The notes: a model not told the origin generated them from the letters alone. A stretch of 64,000 nt of DNA from Chaetoderma sp. LZ-2023a (GCA_034401795.1 CM067370.1:105069387-105133386); one strand, 5' to 3'. Shown: positions 22,890 through 38,040, numbered from the stretch's first letter. Translations and numbers: made by a program.

Positions 22890-25643
22890 CTGAAACAAAA
22901 GCCAGTTAAAACACATGTAAATAGTTCTTGTTCACCATGCACTTCTATTTGTATATACACTAACAGTGATAATTTATTAAATAAAAGACAGGAGCTTGAA
23001 CTTCTAGCAAATGAAATCCAGCCAGCCGTGATCTGCATAACAGAGGCATTTCCAAAGTACACACAGACAGCTCAAACACAGTGAATTGCAGTTGAATAAT
23101 TATGACTTATTTACAAACACCAGCCCTTTGCGAGGAGTAATTGTTTACACACAAGTCCATTAGTGCTCAACCATGTGACTCCTTGAATAATTCTGACGTT
23201 AATGAATCTGATTGGTGCCACTGGACAATGGGTAATAATGAGAAGGTCCTACTGGGGTGCGTGTATCAGAGCCCGAGATCCAACAGTAGCAACAACGACA
23301 ACCTAATCAGTCTGTTAAATAATACTGACAAGGAAAACGCAACGCATTGTTTGATTGTCGGAGACTTTAACTACCCTAACATAAACTGGGATACAGGTAC
23401 CTCAACTGATCAGACCGGTCAACACTACATGATAATCTCCTACAGCAATTTGTTCACAAACCCACTGGGCATCGGGAACTTCAAAAAGAAAGCACCGTAG
23501 ACTTAGTTATTACGAACAATGCCAATGTAATTATCGACATTTCACATGAAGCCCTTCTTGGCAAGAGTGACCATGACACGCTAGAAATACATATACACCC
23601 TAACCTAATCAGCGGTGACAACTTCACTTAAGAACCAGACAAATTACTTCTCCACAAAGGCAATTATGACAGCATGAGAAGTGAACTGACTGAATTGATT
23701 GGAGCATAATGAATAATCTAACTACAAAGGATGCAGCAAACTTCTTCTATCAGAAATTGACGGACATAATGTCAAAAAACTTCCCTACAGCAAAAGCAAA
23801 TAAAACACAGAACAGGAAACCCATCTGGACCAACAAGTCTGTACTTGATACGATTAAAGAAAAACGTAAAGCTTTTAAGAAATTCAAGAAGACTAAACGT
23901 ACTAATGATTACAACAATTACAAACATGCGAGAAACTTAGCCAATGCAAAAATTAAAGGAGCTAAAAGGGATTTCGAACATAAAATAGCCACAGAGAGTA
24001 GTACAAACCCAAAAACATTCTGGAATTATGTGAAGAGCAAAACACCATTAAAAGACAACATTGGCAACTTGAAGGATCCAAACAGTGGAAATATTGCAAC
24101 AACAGATACAGAGAAATCGCGAACACTTAATACATTTTTTCAGATGTATTTACCATCGAAAGCCTTAACGAAATCCCAGAACTTTCACAAAGAAATGGTG
24201 GAAATTTTCTAGCCAACATCGTAATAACTCCAGTTGCTGTAGAAAATAGACTGAATCAACTTAATCCAAACAAAAGTAACGGGCTGGACAAGACACTACC
24301 AAGAATTCTAAAAGAGACAGCCAAAGAAATCAGCACACCAATATGCATCTTGTTCAATAAGTCGCTAGACGAAGGAACATTACTAAGTATATGGAAAACA
24401 GCGGATGTGACATGTATCTACAAAAAAGGCCCGAAACATAATCCTGGAAACTACAGGCCTGTTAGTCTCACGTGTATACTGTGCAAAGTATTGGAATCAT
24501 TTGTCCGGGATGCAATAATGGAGTACGTTGAACAAAACCATCTTCTATCTGAATGCCAGCATGGTTTTAGGTCCAGAAGATTGTGTAAGACACAGTTATT
24601 AGAATATCTAGAAATCCTAACCCGAACCTTAGATGCCCATCAGCCAATTCACGTAAACTACCTAGATTTCAAAAAAGCATTTGACACGGTACCGCATGTA
24701 AGACTACTAAACAAACTGCAGGCGTACGGAATGGGTAGCCTCATAATAAACTGGATTCGTGATTTCCTCACCAACAGAAAGCAAAGAGTGCAACTGGGAT
24801 CAACTAAATCTGATTGCAAGGATGTAGCTAGTGGGGCGCCACAGGGCAGTGTCCTGGGTCCGGTACTTTTTGCTCTCTTTATAAATGACCTGCCAGATGT
24901 TATCGACTGTATCTGCAAAATCTTTGCTGATGACACAAAGTTAATTGGGAATCCTGAAATAACAGACATACAGAAAAACAGCGATTGGACATGCCAGTGG
25001 TCACTTGATTGGCAGCTTAGATTCAATTCGACAAAAATCCATGTTCTCCATCTGGACAAAAATAACCCACCAATACAGTACAACATGACAGATACTCCAA
25101 TTGCCCAACCAATAACCAAAACGGAGTGTGAAAAAGATCTGGGAATCCACATCGACAACAAATTAAACTTTTACTATCACATACACACCATCGTCAATAA
25201 GGCAAACAGCATACTAGGAGTTATAAAAAGAACATTTACCTATCTGGACTCCACAATATTGATACTGCTATGCAAACCCCTAGTCAGACCTATACTGGAA
25301 TACTGCAATACGGTGTGGGCATCCCACCTTCTGAAACAGTCACGGACACTAGAGAGGGTACAACGACGAGCAACTAAGTTATGAAGGGAGACTTAAAGCA
25401 TTGAATTTGTTCTCTCTGAAGTACCGCAGGACACGTAGAGACCTGATTGAGGTGTACAACGTGACGAGAAACATCTACAATGTTGATCCATCCAATCTCT
25501 TCAGTGTACCCTCCACAAGCATCACCCGTGGTCATAGCTTCAAACTAGGAATTCAAAGCTGCAACACTAACTTAAGAAAGTACTTCTTTACAAAACGTAC
25601 CCCACCAATCTGGAATAACCTACCTGCACACATAGTGGACTAA
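22890..25643 (+). pseudogene. LINE G ORF2: endonuclease and RT, several breaks
   Basis: Endonuclease N-terminus SICIYTNSDNLLNKR..PAVICITE (about 22950-23050) in phase with ORF1, with a stop near 23081. A second piece (23141-23500) has GCVYQSP and LIVGDFNYPNINW. The connector (23709-24212) has WTNKSVLDTIKEKRKAFKKF and FWNYVKSKT. The RT (24350-25384) has NYRPVSLTCILCK, LDFKKAFDTVPH, SGAPQGSVLGPVLF and intact FADDTKL. The C-terminal domain (25401-25643) is in a shifted frame and has RGHSFKLGIQ and IWNNLPAHIVD. At least four frameshifts or stops make it non-functional. Confidence 0.88.
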
Positions 25644-26225
25644 GAATTTAGACGAATTCAAGGCAAAACTGGACTCATATATGACAAACTCGACATATCT
25701 CTTCGACTAATATTTCGAATGAGATGTAGCATGTAGACATGACACCAAAAATGATTGACAACTAGTTTCTCCGCATACAGTCAATATACAGGACATCAAA
25801 TACAGAAATTTCTTATGTAAATTGTAAGCGCAGGCTGGACTTAAAGTGCAGGCGGCACACTGCAGCTAACACTTAAACCAATGCCTAGCAGCTGTAGGTG
25901 ACACACTGCAGCTGGCGGCTGTTGGGCAGGCGCATCCTATAAAGCAGCATTTAAAGCCAAGTCCAGCAGCTGTAGGCGGCACACCACAGCTGGCAGCTGC
26001 TGGACATGCATATTCCATAGTAACAACTAGCCAATATTAAGATATGTACAATATCTATTACTAATAAGTAATAGCACATAACAATGTCATATCCTCTCTC
26101 TTCCGTATTCGCTAATTATAAGTTTTTAAGAAATCGACAGGACTAGACGAAAAGCCTAAGGCTTTTAAGTCCTGAGAAAATGATGATGATGATGATGATG
26201 GTGATGATGATAATGATGATTATTT
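25644..26225 (+). other. LINE G 3' UTR with internal repeats and (ATG)n end
   Basis: No coding content. Three imperfect repeats of about 60 bp are built around GCACACTGCAGCTGGC (25840-26010). The terminal (ATG)n lies at about 26182-26222. Confidence 0.65.
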
Positions 26226-26846
26226 TAAATCAGTACTTACTACATAACCTGAAAGCGAACCTCTATCAATCCCACTTAGAAATTATTGTAATGACCTGGA
26301 TATTCATATTACTCTGGAAATGGTGAAAACTAATCTTTCTAATGTCAAAACCTCAAAATCCATCCTCGATTATTATATGAATTACGCCATGTGCTTAGCC
26401 TCCCATTTTCCATGTTGTTCAACAAATCCTTGAGTCTTGGCAAACTGCCAGATGCGTGGACAGTTACAAACATCACAGCCATTTACAAAAAGCGGGATAA
26501 AAAGAAGCCTGATAATTACCGTCCAATTAGTCTTACTTCCGTTGTTTGCAAAGTCATGGAATCGTTCATCAAGGACGCAATAATGAAGCATCTTACAAAT
26601 AACAATATGCTATCAGAGAAACAATTTGGCTTCGTTAGTGGTCGGTCCACCACCCTTCAACTATTGGTGGTTCTAGAAAAATGGATGGAGACACTCAATA
26701 ATAAAGGCATGGTCGATGTTGTATATTTTGATTTCATGAAGGTGTTTGATAAAGTTCCCCACAAACGTCTGCTTACAAAAGTACATGCATACGGCATACT
26801 AGGAACACCACTAAATTGGATAAAATTATTTCAGTCAGTCCTCGGG
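26226..26846 (+). pseudogene. LINE C, part 1 (RT fingers)
   Basis: CR1-like reverse transcriptase, 5'-truncated at about 26226, immediately after the LINE G tail. The frame from 26391 has KLPDAWTVTNITAIYKKRDKK, DNYRPISLTSVVCK, KQFGFVSGRST and VYFDFMKVFDKVPHKRL. A deletion of about 30 residues then precedes QSVLG, where the Tc1 element begins at 26847. Continuation: 28673-28823 and 37277-38040. Confidence 0.82.
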
Positions 26847-28823
<1,977 letters not shown>

Positions 28824-29206
28824 TTACAGCTTCTTCTTTTTTTTTTGATTTGATTTTATTCTCTTGGTAAATATTACAAATTACAATATGATAACAGGGA
28901 GTCCACTGGAGGCTGTGCCTATTAGCTTGTGGACCCCTGACATCGAATAACATACAAATTACACATGATTTGACACAAGTAGACATAAGGCATTATGACG
29001 ATATATTATACATAACTACAGACAAATAATATAGGATTTGACATTAAAAAAAGAGAAGAGAAAAAAAAAAGACAAGACATTTGACAAACATGGTTCACTT
29101 GTTTTTTATTGTTTCTCATACTGTGGGTAACATATTTCACTCATTGGAATGGGCTAGGGGATGAAGGGGATGGGGTGGGGGAGGGGGCTGGCGTTCATCC
29201 TGTTTC

Positions 29207-29276
<70 letters not shown>

Positions 29277-29724
29277 GTCTATCACCTTCTTTCCCTAGAG
29301 GAAAGAGGGTAAATGTGACCATGTGAATCTGTGTGCGAGTCTATTTCTTAGTGTGTCTGTCATGGCTGGGTTTCTTAGAGCTCTTAGATATGATCAAGTA
29401 AAGATAACAATGGCCAACATGATTCTAGCAAAAAACTGTTTTAGTTATGACGTAAGTAATCTTCTGTACACATTTGGAATAGAAGACATTGCTGCCTTAT
29501 GCAGAAACTTCTCCCACAAATTCCACTAGGTCCAGAATATTCAGCATTACCTCTTTTATTTTATGTAGACAATATGTCAAACCGGATTGTAGAGGCAAGG
29601 CAAGAGCAGTAATATCAATATTGCTTACAGGTGGTTCTTCATTATGAATTGCTGGTAATTGCTCTGGTGTCCGGGCGCATCAAGGTGCAGTAACTAATAT
29701 ATGAGTGAGGTCCAATTACTCGAT

Positions 29725-32700
29725 TTAGTACTTATTAATGAACATTTGTTTAATAATATGTGTGTAGGAATTTTGACTAATAATCTGTGTAGGTGTGTTC
29801 GTGTCTGTGTTATTCCAGAGTTTTGTAGCTTGAAAGGATGGTTTTCGTTTTGAGATTTCCATACTATTGTATTCTGTGTGAAAGCTGTGTCTAGATCTGG
29901 TGTTGTATGAGTGTATTTCAGTATTTAGGTTACAGAGAGCAGACAGTGAATTTGGTAGATTACCTTTGAAAAAATCCTTTATTATTGTATATAATTGTAG
30001 ATTACCAATATCTTCTAGTTTTAATAAATTTTCTGTCTTGTAAACATTTTGGGCCTCTCCTGTTTGTGCAAAAAGTTTAACGGCTTGTTTTTGAAGTGAT
30101 TTTAGTCTTGCCAGTCTGATTTTATATGTATTAGTCCAAATAGTGTTGCAATAAGTAATTTGTGGGAGTATTGACGTGCAATATAGTGTTTTTAGTATGT
30201 TAGGTGGTAAGTATGATTTAAGTTGTCACATGATCCCAATGTTTCTTGCCACTTTAGATGTTACAATCTCTATATGTTTCTCCCAGGTTAGATCTTTATC
30301 CAGGTAGACGCCTAAGAATTTAGCAAACTCAGCCTCCTGTATTTCCTGACTATCAATGTACAATTTTGGCAAGTCATTTTTCTTTAGTTTTCTAGATTTT
30401 GTAAAGAGCATGTAATTAGTTTTCCCGACATTCAGTGATAATTTATTTACTTTAAACCAATTTATTACTTTTTCCATTTCTTCATTTACATTTTTATATA
30501 GTGTTTCTATATTCTTGTTGTGGCAAAAAAGCATTGGTGTCATCTGCAAACAGTATTAATGAAAGGTGCTGACAAACATTGGGTAAATCATTCATATATA
30601 TTAAAAACAGGAGAGGTCCAAGCTTTGATCCCTGCGGGACACCACAGACTAGGTTTTCGTTGCTAGAGCAAGCTCCGTTGTATTGTATGCACTGTACGCT
30701 GTTTGATAAATAACTTGTTATCCAATTTAGGGTAATTCCTCTCACTCCATAATAAGATAGCTTTTTTTTATTAGAATCTTATGATCAATTGTGTCAAAAG
30801 CCTTAGAAAGATCAAGAAATATGCCAAGAATATGTTCTTTGTTTTCTAGAGAATTTGTTATTTTTTTCAGCATATCTATCAGAGCCAGCATTGTTGAGTG
30901 GTTTTGTCTAAAACCATATTATCCTTTATAGAGAATGGAATATTTATTTAAGAAAATTATCAGTCTATTGTAGAAAAGTCTTTCTAGAAGTTTAGAAAAT
31001 AGCGGAAGTACTGAGATGGCCAGGTAATTAGTGATGTCAGAAGAGTCCTTGGCTTTATATATTGGTGTCACCCGTGCTACTTTTAGTCGAGATGGGAATA
31101 TACCCTGCACCAGGGAAAGATTACAAATGTGGTTCAGTGGGATTAATATTTGTGAAAGACAGTTTTTAAAAATTGTTCCATTTAAATTATCAATGCCTGC
31201 ACTTTTGTTCAGGTTTATTTGCATTAAGATTTTTTAGATTTCATCTGTGTTAGTAGTATTTAGAAAAACTGAGGATTGATAGCTGCCTGTCAGATAATCT
31301 TCTATATTTGCATTAGAGGTATTCCTAATTTTTTCCAATAGGCTGGGTCCAACGTTGATAAAATATTCATTAAATTTATTTGCTATATCTTGGTTGTCGG
31401 TTAAAACTTTGTCATTATATATAAATCTTGATGTCTTTATTAACGTTATTAACTTCCACATTTCTTTGATATTGTCTTTCTGATTGATGAATTTATTATG
31501 GTAATGATTGATTTTGGCTCTCCGGATTACTTGGGTTAGTCTGTTGCAATATTTTTTATATTGAGATTCATTGTACTTTGTAGGGTGCTTAATAAATGTT
31601 AAGTACAGTGTGTTTTTCTTATGACAAGCAGCTATCAATCCCCTAGTTAGCCATGGTTTAGTCAGGTTTCGTTTAAATTGTTTAGCTGTTTTTAGTGGAA
31701 AGGCGCTATCATATACATCTGTGCACACAGTATGGAATGTGTTGTAGGCATCTTCACATAACTGACAATCAAGAATGCAATTCCAGTTTATAGCAGACAT
31801 AGCGTTCTTAAATTTGTCAATATTTTCTATTCCAAAGTCCCTACACCTTAGATTTTCTTTTATAAATGATTTTTGTTTAACTTCTGGGTTTTTTCAGGTG
31901 GTAAACAGGCAAGTGATCAGACAGGTCTGCAACAAAAATACCTAATTGAGTTTTCCATTCAGCAATGCTATTTGTGAAGATATTGTCAATGATGGTCGCA
32001 GTTGTTTCTGTAATTCTAGTCGGTTTTGTTATGAGTTGATAGAAGCCATATGAGTCAATTAAGTTTAGTAGGTTTTGTGTATAAAAGCAGTTTTGTTTTA
32101 GTAGATCATTGTTGAAATCCATAATGTGTGTATCCTTTTGGATAGTTTGCAAAATGTTATTGAAAGCTTTGATAAAATTATCATTATCCGTTCCTGGGGC
32201 TCTATAAATAACACCAACAATTTTGCTTTTTGATTTACTTCTGGGTATTTCAATAAAAAGGCCTTCTATATCTGCTTCCATCATGTACAGATCCTCTCTT
32301 ATATTATATTGAATGGTATCCTTTACATAGATGACTACACCACCTCCCCTTGCGGTTGTGTTGTGCTGGTCTATGCTTTTCAATGAAGTTATAGTGCTGT
32401 CTATCAATTAAGCTTAGTGGTGAGTCTGGTTTCAGCCATGTCTTAGTAACACCAATTAGATCAAATTCATGAGAGCTTGCATCCAGAAACATGCCTAGTT
32501 TATCGTTATTCTTCAGAAGAGATCTGATATTAATATGAAGTTGAGAGAATGTGATTGTTTCATTTACATTCTTAATTAAATTATCATTAAATTCCTTTTG
32601 AAGAACATAGTCACATTCTGGTGTTAGATATTTAATTTCTTCATTATCAACATCATCGTGAGATATACTATTTTGGTAGGATTTGTTACGCTTAAACGGA

Positions 32701-32993
32701 TTAAAATGTGTGTCTTGGTGGGTATATTGATACATGTGGTTATATCGTTCATTTATGTCCAGGATAGCTAACATGAAATCAGTATCATCATCATAGTGAT
32801 TATAGGGAAATAAATCTTTATTGCAGTCAATGCACCACCATGGCACCTCTGAGTTTTCTAGTTCTGCATATTCAGCAGTGGTAAGCTTTGAGCAGCGTAA
32901 GTGTATCCAGACACCACAGCAATCACATAGTATGGCATATTGGTTACATCTAACTGGTTTTCTACAGGAAGAACAAAGGAATTTGATGGGCAT
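29725..32993 (-). pseudogene. LINE B ORF2: PHD, endonuclease, RT, frameshifted
   Basis: Homologous along its length to the intact LINE A ORF2. The PHD finger starts at the ATG at 32993 (CSSCRKPV..CDCCGVWIHLRC..WWCIDC). Endonuclease blocks are IGVTKTWLKPD (the catalytic Glu region reads TKTW instead of TETW), IYRAPG, MDFNNDLL and SDHLPVYH. The connector is at 31800-31234. The RT has the fingers at 31224-30919, GVPQGSKLGPLLFLIYMNDLP and FADDTN at 30745-30494, and the thumb at 30549-30226. The C-terminal end WNNTDT lies near 29800 and the TAA at 29725-29727. At least six frame changes make it dead. Confidence 0.88.
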
Positions 32994-33685
32994 AGGACGA
33001 GTGAGGTATAGGTGTAATTGTGGGTAGAATAATTATTATGCGATTCGCTATTGAAATATTAGGGAAGTGGACAAGTGAGAAAAGGCTACCGGAAGGTTTC
33101 CTCAGCTTGGCAGAAAACATGTGGTTTAGGATGGCTGGAAGCAATTTAGATTTTTCATAATATCTAGCTGGTGGCTTCGGAGAAGCGGATATACTGGTAT
33201 GGGTATTGGTCTGGCTGTATATATGGCTAATTATTCAGGATGGCAGTTTAATATTTTTATACCGGCATGACAGAGCATAAATAACGAGGGTAACATTTTT
33301 TTTAAAGGATAAGGAATGAATAGTATCTTCTGATGGAAAGGAAAATGAAAGCAGTCGCTTATAGCTATATGAGCACTTATAATTATGATCAGTGGCAATC
33401 CCCCCCCCCCCCCCAGACAAAAAAAAACCCTTGATGTAGTGAAAAAAGAATATTCAAATTCTTGTTGGATAAATAATATACATGTACATTCGCATGACCA
33501 GTGTAGACCTCTCTCGGGAACCTATCACTGGAATGGCTGAATCAATTAGTATGTCAGTCAACCCCGTGGTAAGAACCTCAAGAAAGGCCACTCTGAGTCT
33601 GTAAGCCGGCACTTCTGAAGACTAGTATAAGACTGGATTGGTTGGCGGAATTAAGGAGCAAGATAAGAAGGAATAAGATACGCGT

Positions 33686-33746
<61 letters not shown>

Positions 33747-36700
33747 CATTAGCAATACACAGTTTGCATGTATAAGTAGATGACATTGGACACATGAATT
33801 TAAGGAAAAAATTGAATGTAGATATTGAATGCATGCAGTTTGACACATATACAAAGCATAAAGCAAAATGATAGTGACAAATTAGGAAAAAAAGAAAAAT
33901 GAGGGAGAAATATGACAGATATTGAGAGCATATAGCTTGACATAGACAAAGCATAAAGCAACAGCATAGAATTGTCAAGTTGACAACTTAATACAAAGCA
34001 GCAAAGCAAAATGAACAGAAATATGACACAGACATTGACAACGTATAATTTAACATATACAACGCATAAAGCAAAATGATATTGACAAAAAAATCATAAG
34101 GTGAAACAGAGCACAATGACACATGTAGTAGACTGAAGCAGAGCACTGACAGACCAAATGAAAATAAATAGAAAATGGATAAAATAAAACAAAAATCAGC
34201 AGATTTAGTGCCTCTGATGATATAATGGTCATGTAGATCACTGATGCAGGAGAATGCAAACAAAATGCAATAGTTAAATTGAAGCATGGGCTTTTTAGTT
34301 GCAACTCGCAGCCAGTACACATTGGTCTGGCAGTCTATTTCTGGCAGGGCCATTGGAGTCGCAACTATAGCATGTTTAATTAAATTGTAAATTTTACCAT
34401 AATTTTGAGCTGTCAAAGTTGGAGCTTCACGTCTATGCCACACTTTCTCATCTGGGAAAAATAACAGTGCGTGAAGAACATGTATATATGACTATATGAC
34501 ATTTTATCATTAATATTGTTGCTATCTGGTACTTTGAAGCAAATTTACACTGGTATATGATATCCATCTTTCAATAAATGAGATGGAAGCTGTCATTTAT
34601 AGTTTAGGTAATCAGTCATTTTTTTTAATTTTTACCCTGCTTGGAGCTCATGATTTATCAAAAAATTTGAATTTTTTGTGAGTGGATGTCCACTCGCATC
34701 CGTAGGTCAGGTGCAGACCGCCCCTGAACATTATCACTGGAATGCCCGACTCCGTTATTGAGCCAGTCATTCCAATGGTAAAGCACCAGGAAAGAGGTCA
34801 TGTTTGTGCCCACACATTGATATTACTCAAGATACATACACGGCCGGTTCTGGACGGCTTTGTGGTTATCTGATTACAATTGACTCATAAGAGTTTTACG
34901 TCATAAGCATAAGCAAAATGAGGTTTTTTTAAATAGAATACATTGCGAAAAACAAATGAAGAAGATTTTTAACAAATATGGAATTGGACGGGCACAAGCT
35001 TAACCCTTTTATGACGAAGCCACCCAAAACCGGCCTCTGTAGTGGTCTGGAGGAATGTCCATTAGCAGGCCAAGAGAGGACTATTTCTGCAAATTCACCA
35101 CCGAAATGCCTGGCTCCATAACCGAGCCAGTTATTCCAGTGGTAAACTTTAAAAAATAAAAATAAATAAATAAATCTCCAGGCCTGCAGATGGACACTTA
35201 ATAAGCAAATATTCTGTTTTTCTTGACCGAATATAGGCATTAAATTGTTAGGGAAGGCAGACAAAAATTAAAAGACTTTGGCATAAATATCGACATATTT
35301 AGTTGGACGTACACAGTGGATAAAGCAAATAAAATGTATGATATGACAGGTCAGATATTGACAATACTAGGCTGAAGCAGCAGTCCATGCATAAATGAAA
35401 ATTTAAAACGAGGTAAGTTTGTAGAAATAGGCAAGCAATTTAGTTTTCATATATCCAGAGTTTGGGATGTCTGTTGATCTTCTTGATAATCAATCGGGCG
35501 GGAAGCTGAACATCGCTAACATAACATGTAGCAACTTCCAGTCCGAACCATTTTCAAGTGCACATTCAGGTAATTTCCACATTATTAGATTCTTGTGACA
35601 TGTAATTTTCGTGAACTCATCTCACAATGTGAGATACATAATTCAGGAAGACGGTTAACTAAATATAGTTTCAGGGCATAATTTAGAATTTGATATTTAC
35701 ATAGCATATATTGCTTCTCAAATTATAAATTGTATAGTTTTCAGCAAAAATGAATAGCAATAAATTCCCTGTATCTCAATCTCAGAGCAAACAAACAGGA
35801 AAGCTGTTGAATATTTCGAAATTAATTTTGAAATTAATATGACTGGAAGCCACCGCTTCCTAAGGCAGCAATGACTTTCAGTCATACCAATTTCAAAATA
35901 TTCAACAGAATATGCTATGTATGTACATAGTAAAGAATATACTTTTTCGGGAATTTGTCGTTGAAAGGGTTAATAATAGAATTTAAGAAAATTAATAATA
36001 TAGCTATACATTTTGCAGAATGTATAGTAAATACCTAAATATATGTAGCAAATTGAGATGCGATACTAGATTATGCAAATAAATCATGATACAGGCGACA
36101 GAGAGCACAAAATAAATTACAATGCAACGAACATTTAAAACTAAATTGAAAAAAATAAATAAAGAAAATAAAAAACCAAAAAAAACCCCAGAGGGCAGCA
36201 TATGCAAAGAAGCAGTAATTAAATTGATGCGTTAACTTTCTATAAATTTTACCACAATAATTGGCCTGTCAGGTTAGGGCTTCATCTCTGTAACAAACGT
36301 TGTTATCTGAAAGAAATAACAGCAGGCAATTTATATAGAATATCTACATGTATAATGTATAGGATTATGATATGTTATAGCTTGGTAGTACGCAGTTGAC
36401 CACTTCAGTTACTGGTTTCCCTAGTTACCCCCTCATTTGTCAACTTAAGTCAAGCCGGTCAAAAAGTAGTCTGCACGGATATTCATTTGCAGGCCAGCAG
36501 AAGACAATTCCTGAAAAACTTTTCACTGGAGTAATTGGATCGGTAATCGAATAAGTCACTCCAGTGGTAAAACCTCAATAAACAATCATCTCCCTGCCTG
36601 GATGCACATTGCTAAATAAAGCTCCAACAACTTTCTTGCAAAAATGGTGACCATTAAAGGTTAAAGTGAAAGAAGATACATTGACACAAATATGCAGAAA

Positions 36701-36808
36701 GGGTTAATCATTGTTTTGTAGTCTCTTGCTTAGCTTAGATTTAATTAGATGTAATACATATATTGTTTTTCATTGGTTAGGTTTCATGTAATAATGTCCT
36801 TAATTTGC
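32994..36808 (-). repeat. LINE B inter-ORF spacer with palindromic repeats
   Basis: 3.8 kb without coding signal. P1 palindromes lie at about 36440-36665, 35001-35240, 34700-34800 and 33505-33605; the two best copies (36.5 and 35.1 kb) have the same orientation relative to the LINE as in LINE A. A P2 palindrome is at about 35800-35960. A block near 36216-36330 recurs diverged at about 34374-34480. A unit of about 100 bp with CAAAGCATAAAGCAAAATGA repeats at 33838-34085. A (GCAC)n run lies at 33681-33747, a poly-C run at 33401-33414, and short ORFs overlying the (GCAC)n run are artefacts. Confidence 0.75.
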
Positions 36809-37271
36809 TTATTTCAGCTTATTAAGATCTTCAGCTACATCAACTATCATCTTTCTGTCGTTCTTCGTTTGATAAAGGATTCGGCCATCCATTGTCCATG
36901 CCGATTTAACATCTTCATGATGTTGCATTCGCTTCAGGAGATCTAACCTGTTCTTGGTCACACTTTCAGTCAGCACAGTGTTGTTTCCTTTCAACTTTCT
37001 TTTATTACTTAAGATATGGTGCCTAGTGTTATAAGCCACGAGACGAAAGATGATTGGCCTTGATTTAATGCGACCATCTGCAGTGGCTTGTGTGCCTATG
37101 CGTTTTGGCCCAATTCTATGACTGCGACAGATGTTCGCTGGATCAATTCGTATGCCAAGTTTCTCATTAATTACATTTATCACCACATTATCTGTATTCT
37201 CATTTGGGGTTTCTAATACACCGTGTAGAAGCAAACAGTTCCTTCTACTATACTGTTCATACTGTTCATAT
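36809..37271 (-). pseudogene. LINE B ORF1 protein, 5'-truncated
   Basis: The minus-strand frame from the junction reads YEQYSRRNCLLLHGV, DPANICRSHRIGPKR, RPIIFRLVAYNTR, NTVLTESVTKNRLDLLKRMQ, SAWTMDGRI and ends DLNKLK at the TAA near 36809. It matches LINE A ORF1 block for block (CLLLHGVPE; DICRSHRLG; LTESLTPARFQLL; NAWTIDGRV). The upstream part of the apparent ORF (to 37366) is antisense LINE C sequence, not ORF1. The coiled-coil N terminus is missing through 5' truncation. The remaining frame is open. Confidence 0.82.
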
Positions 37272-37276
37272 TTACA

Positions 37277-38040
37277 TCCTGACAAGTGTACAAGTATGTG
37301 TATTTTTACCCGCAGGACAATCCCACACAAATGCACAAATAACCATAGTATTTGTGACTTCAGCAACTGAAAAGGATATTGGGGTCGTGATTGACGAACG
37401 ATTAAGTTTTGATTATCATATGAATGAAAAAATAAACAAATCTAACCAAATTATGGGACTGATTAGAAGAGCATTTAGCTACATAGACAAAGAAAGCTCT
37501 AAACATCTATACAAATCCCTTGTCAGACCGCATATCGAGTATGCCAATGTAGTATGGGCACCATATTTGAAAAATCACATAAATGCAATAGAAAATGTAC
37601 AGAGGCGAGCCACCAAGCTTATGCCTGGTATGCAAAACCTTCCATACAGTAAACACCTACACATATTGAATCTACCGACCTTGGCATTCAGATGACTGCG
37701 TAGGGATATTCTTGAAATATACAGAATTTTACACAACCATTATAACATGCCCACATCCAAATTTATCAAACTTTTTGATGAAAGCAGTGTTACGCGGGGT
37801 CATAGCATGAAAATCAGAGCTAGATTAAATCTAAGAAAATTTTCTTTCCTGCTGCGGTGCACAGACCATTGGAACAGTCTAGATGAAAACATTGTCACTG
37901 CACCATCCATCAATACATTCAAAAACAGATGTGATAAACTATGGAAAGACCATCCATTGCGTTTCAATTTTGAATCTGTAGCAGACTTCACCACTGTTTA
38001 TGACACAGAAGTAGACCTGACGTTAGAGGCTTGCTAAAGG
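37277..38040 (+). pseudogene. LINE C, part 3 (RT thumb and C terminus)
   Basis: Resumes LINE C after LINE B: HPDKCTSM in one frame, then after a frame change near 37350 ATEKDIGVVIDERLSFD, MGLIRRAFSYIDK, LVRPHIEYANVVWAPY, VQRRATKLMPG. One TGA occurs at 37693-37695, probably from an Arg codon, followed by LRRDILEIYRILH, SVTRGHSMKIRARLN and HWNSLDENIVTAPSINTFKNRCDKLW, to a TAA near 38035. A short tail with ATCATGTTTCATGTTTC follows (38057-38075). This is the standard C-terminal region of CR1-like ORF2. Confidence 0.85.

Larger units (their letters stand above)
21680..26225 (+). mobile_element. LINE G, CR1-like, near full length, ORF2 decayed
   Basis: Contains leader, ORF1 (22059-22889), ORF2 in fragments (22890-25643), a 3' UTR with three imperfect copies of a CTGTAGGCGGCACACTGCAG-like block (25840-26010), and an AAAATGATGATG...(ATG)n tail to about 26222. 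The fragment at 5165-6715 shares the tail. ORF1 is intact, so this copy decayed mainly in ORF2. Confidence 0.8.
28829..37271 (-). mobile_element. LINE B: decayed relative of LINE A with the same long spacer
   Basis: An 8.4 kb minus-strand insertion in LINE C. TTACA lies just outside both ends (28824-28828 and 37272-37276). Using one copy restores the LINE C RT frame exactly (NSLL then HPDKC), so everything between was inserted as one unit. Minus-strand order: ORF1 (37271-36809, 5'-truncated close to the position where A is truncated), spacer (36808-32994), ORF2 (32993-29725, frameshifted), and a 3' UTR with (AAT)n (29205-29277), the GGGGTCCAC/GTGGACTCCC block (28890-28950) and an A-rich tail (28829-28850). 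Confidence 0.87.

Noticed and set aside
24658..25161. Minus-strand 167-aa ORF opposite LINE G RT
   Set aside because: Antisense of the conserved RT core; the same shadow appears opposite other CR1 copies.
33622..33978. Arg-Ala-Cys-Val repeat ORFs
   Set aside because: They are translations of the (GCAC)n microsatellite in the LINE B spacer.
37272..37366. N-terminal extension of the minus-strand ORF1 of LINE B
   Set aside because: Beyond the TTACA duplication the sequence is LINE C read antisense, so the extension is not part of ORF1.
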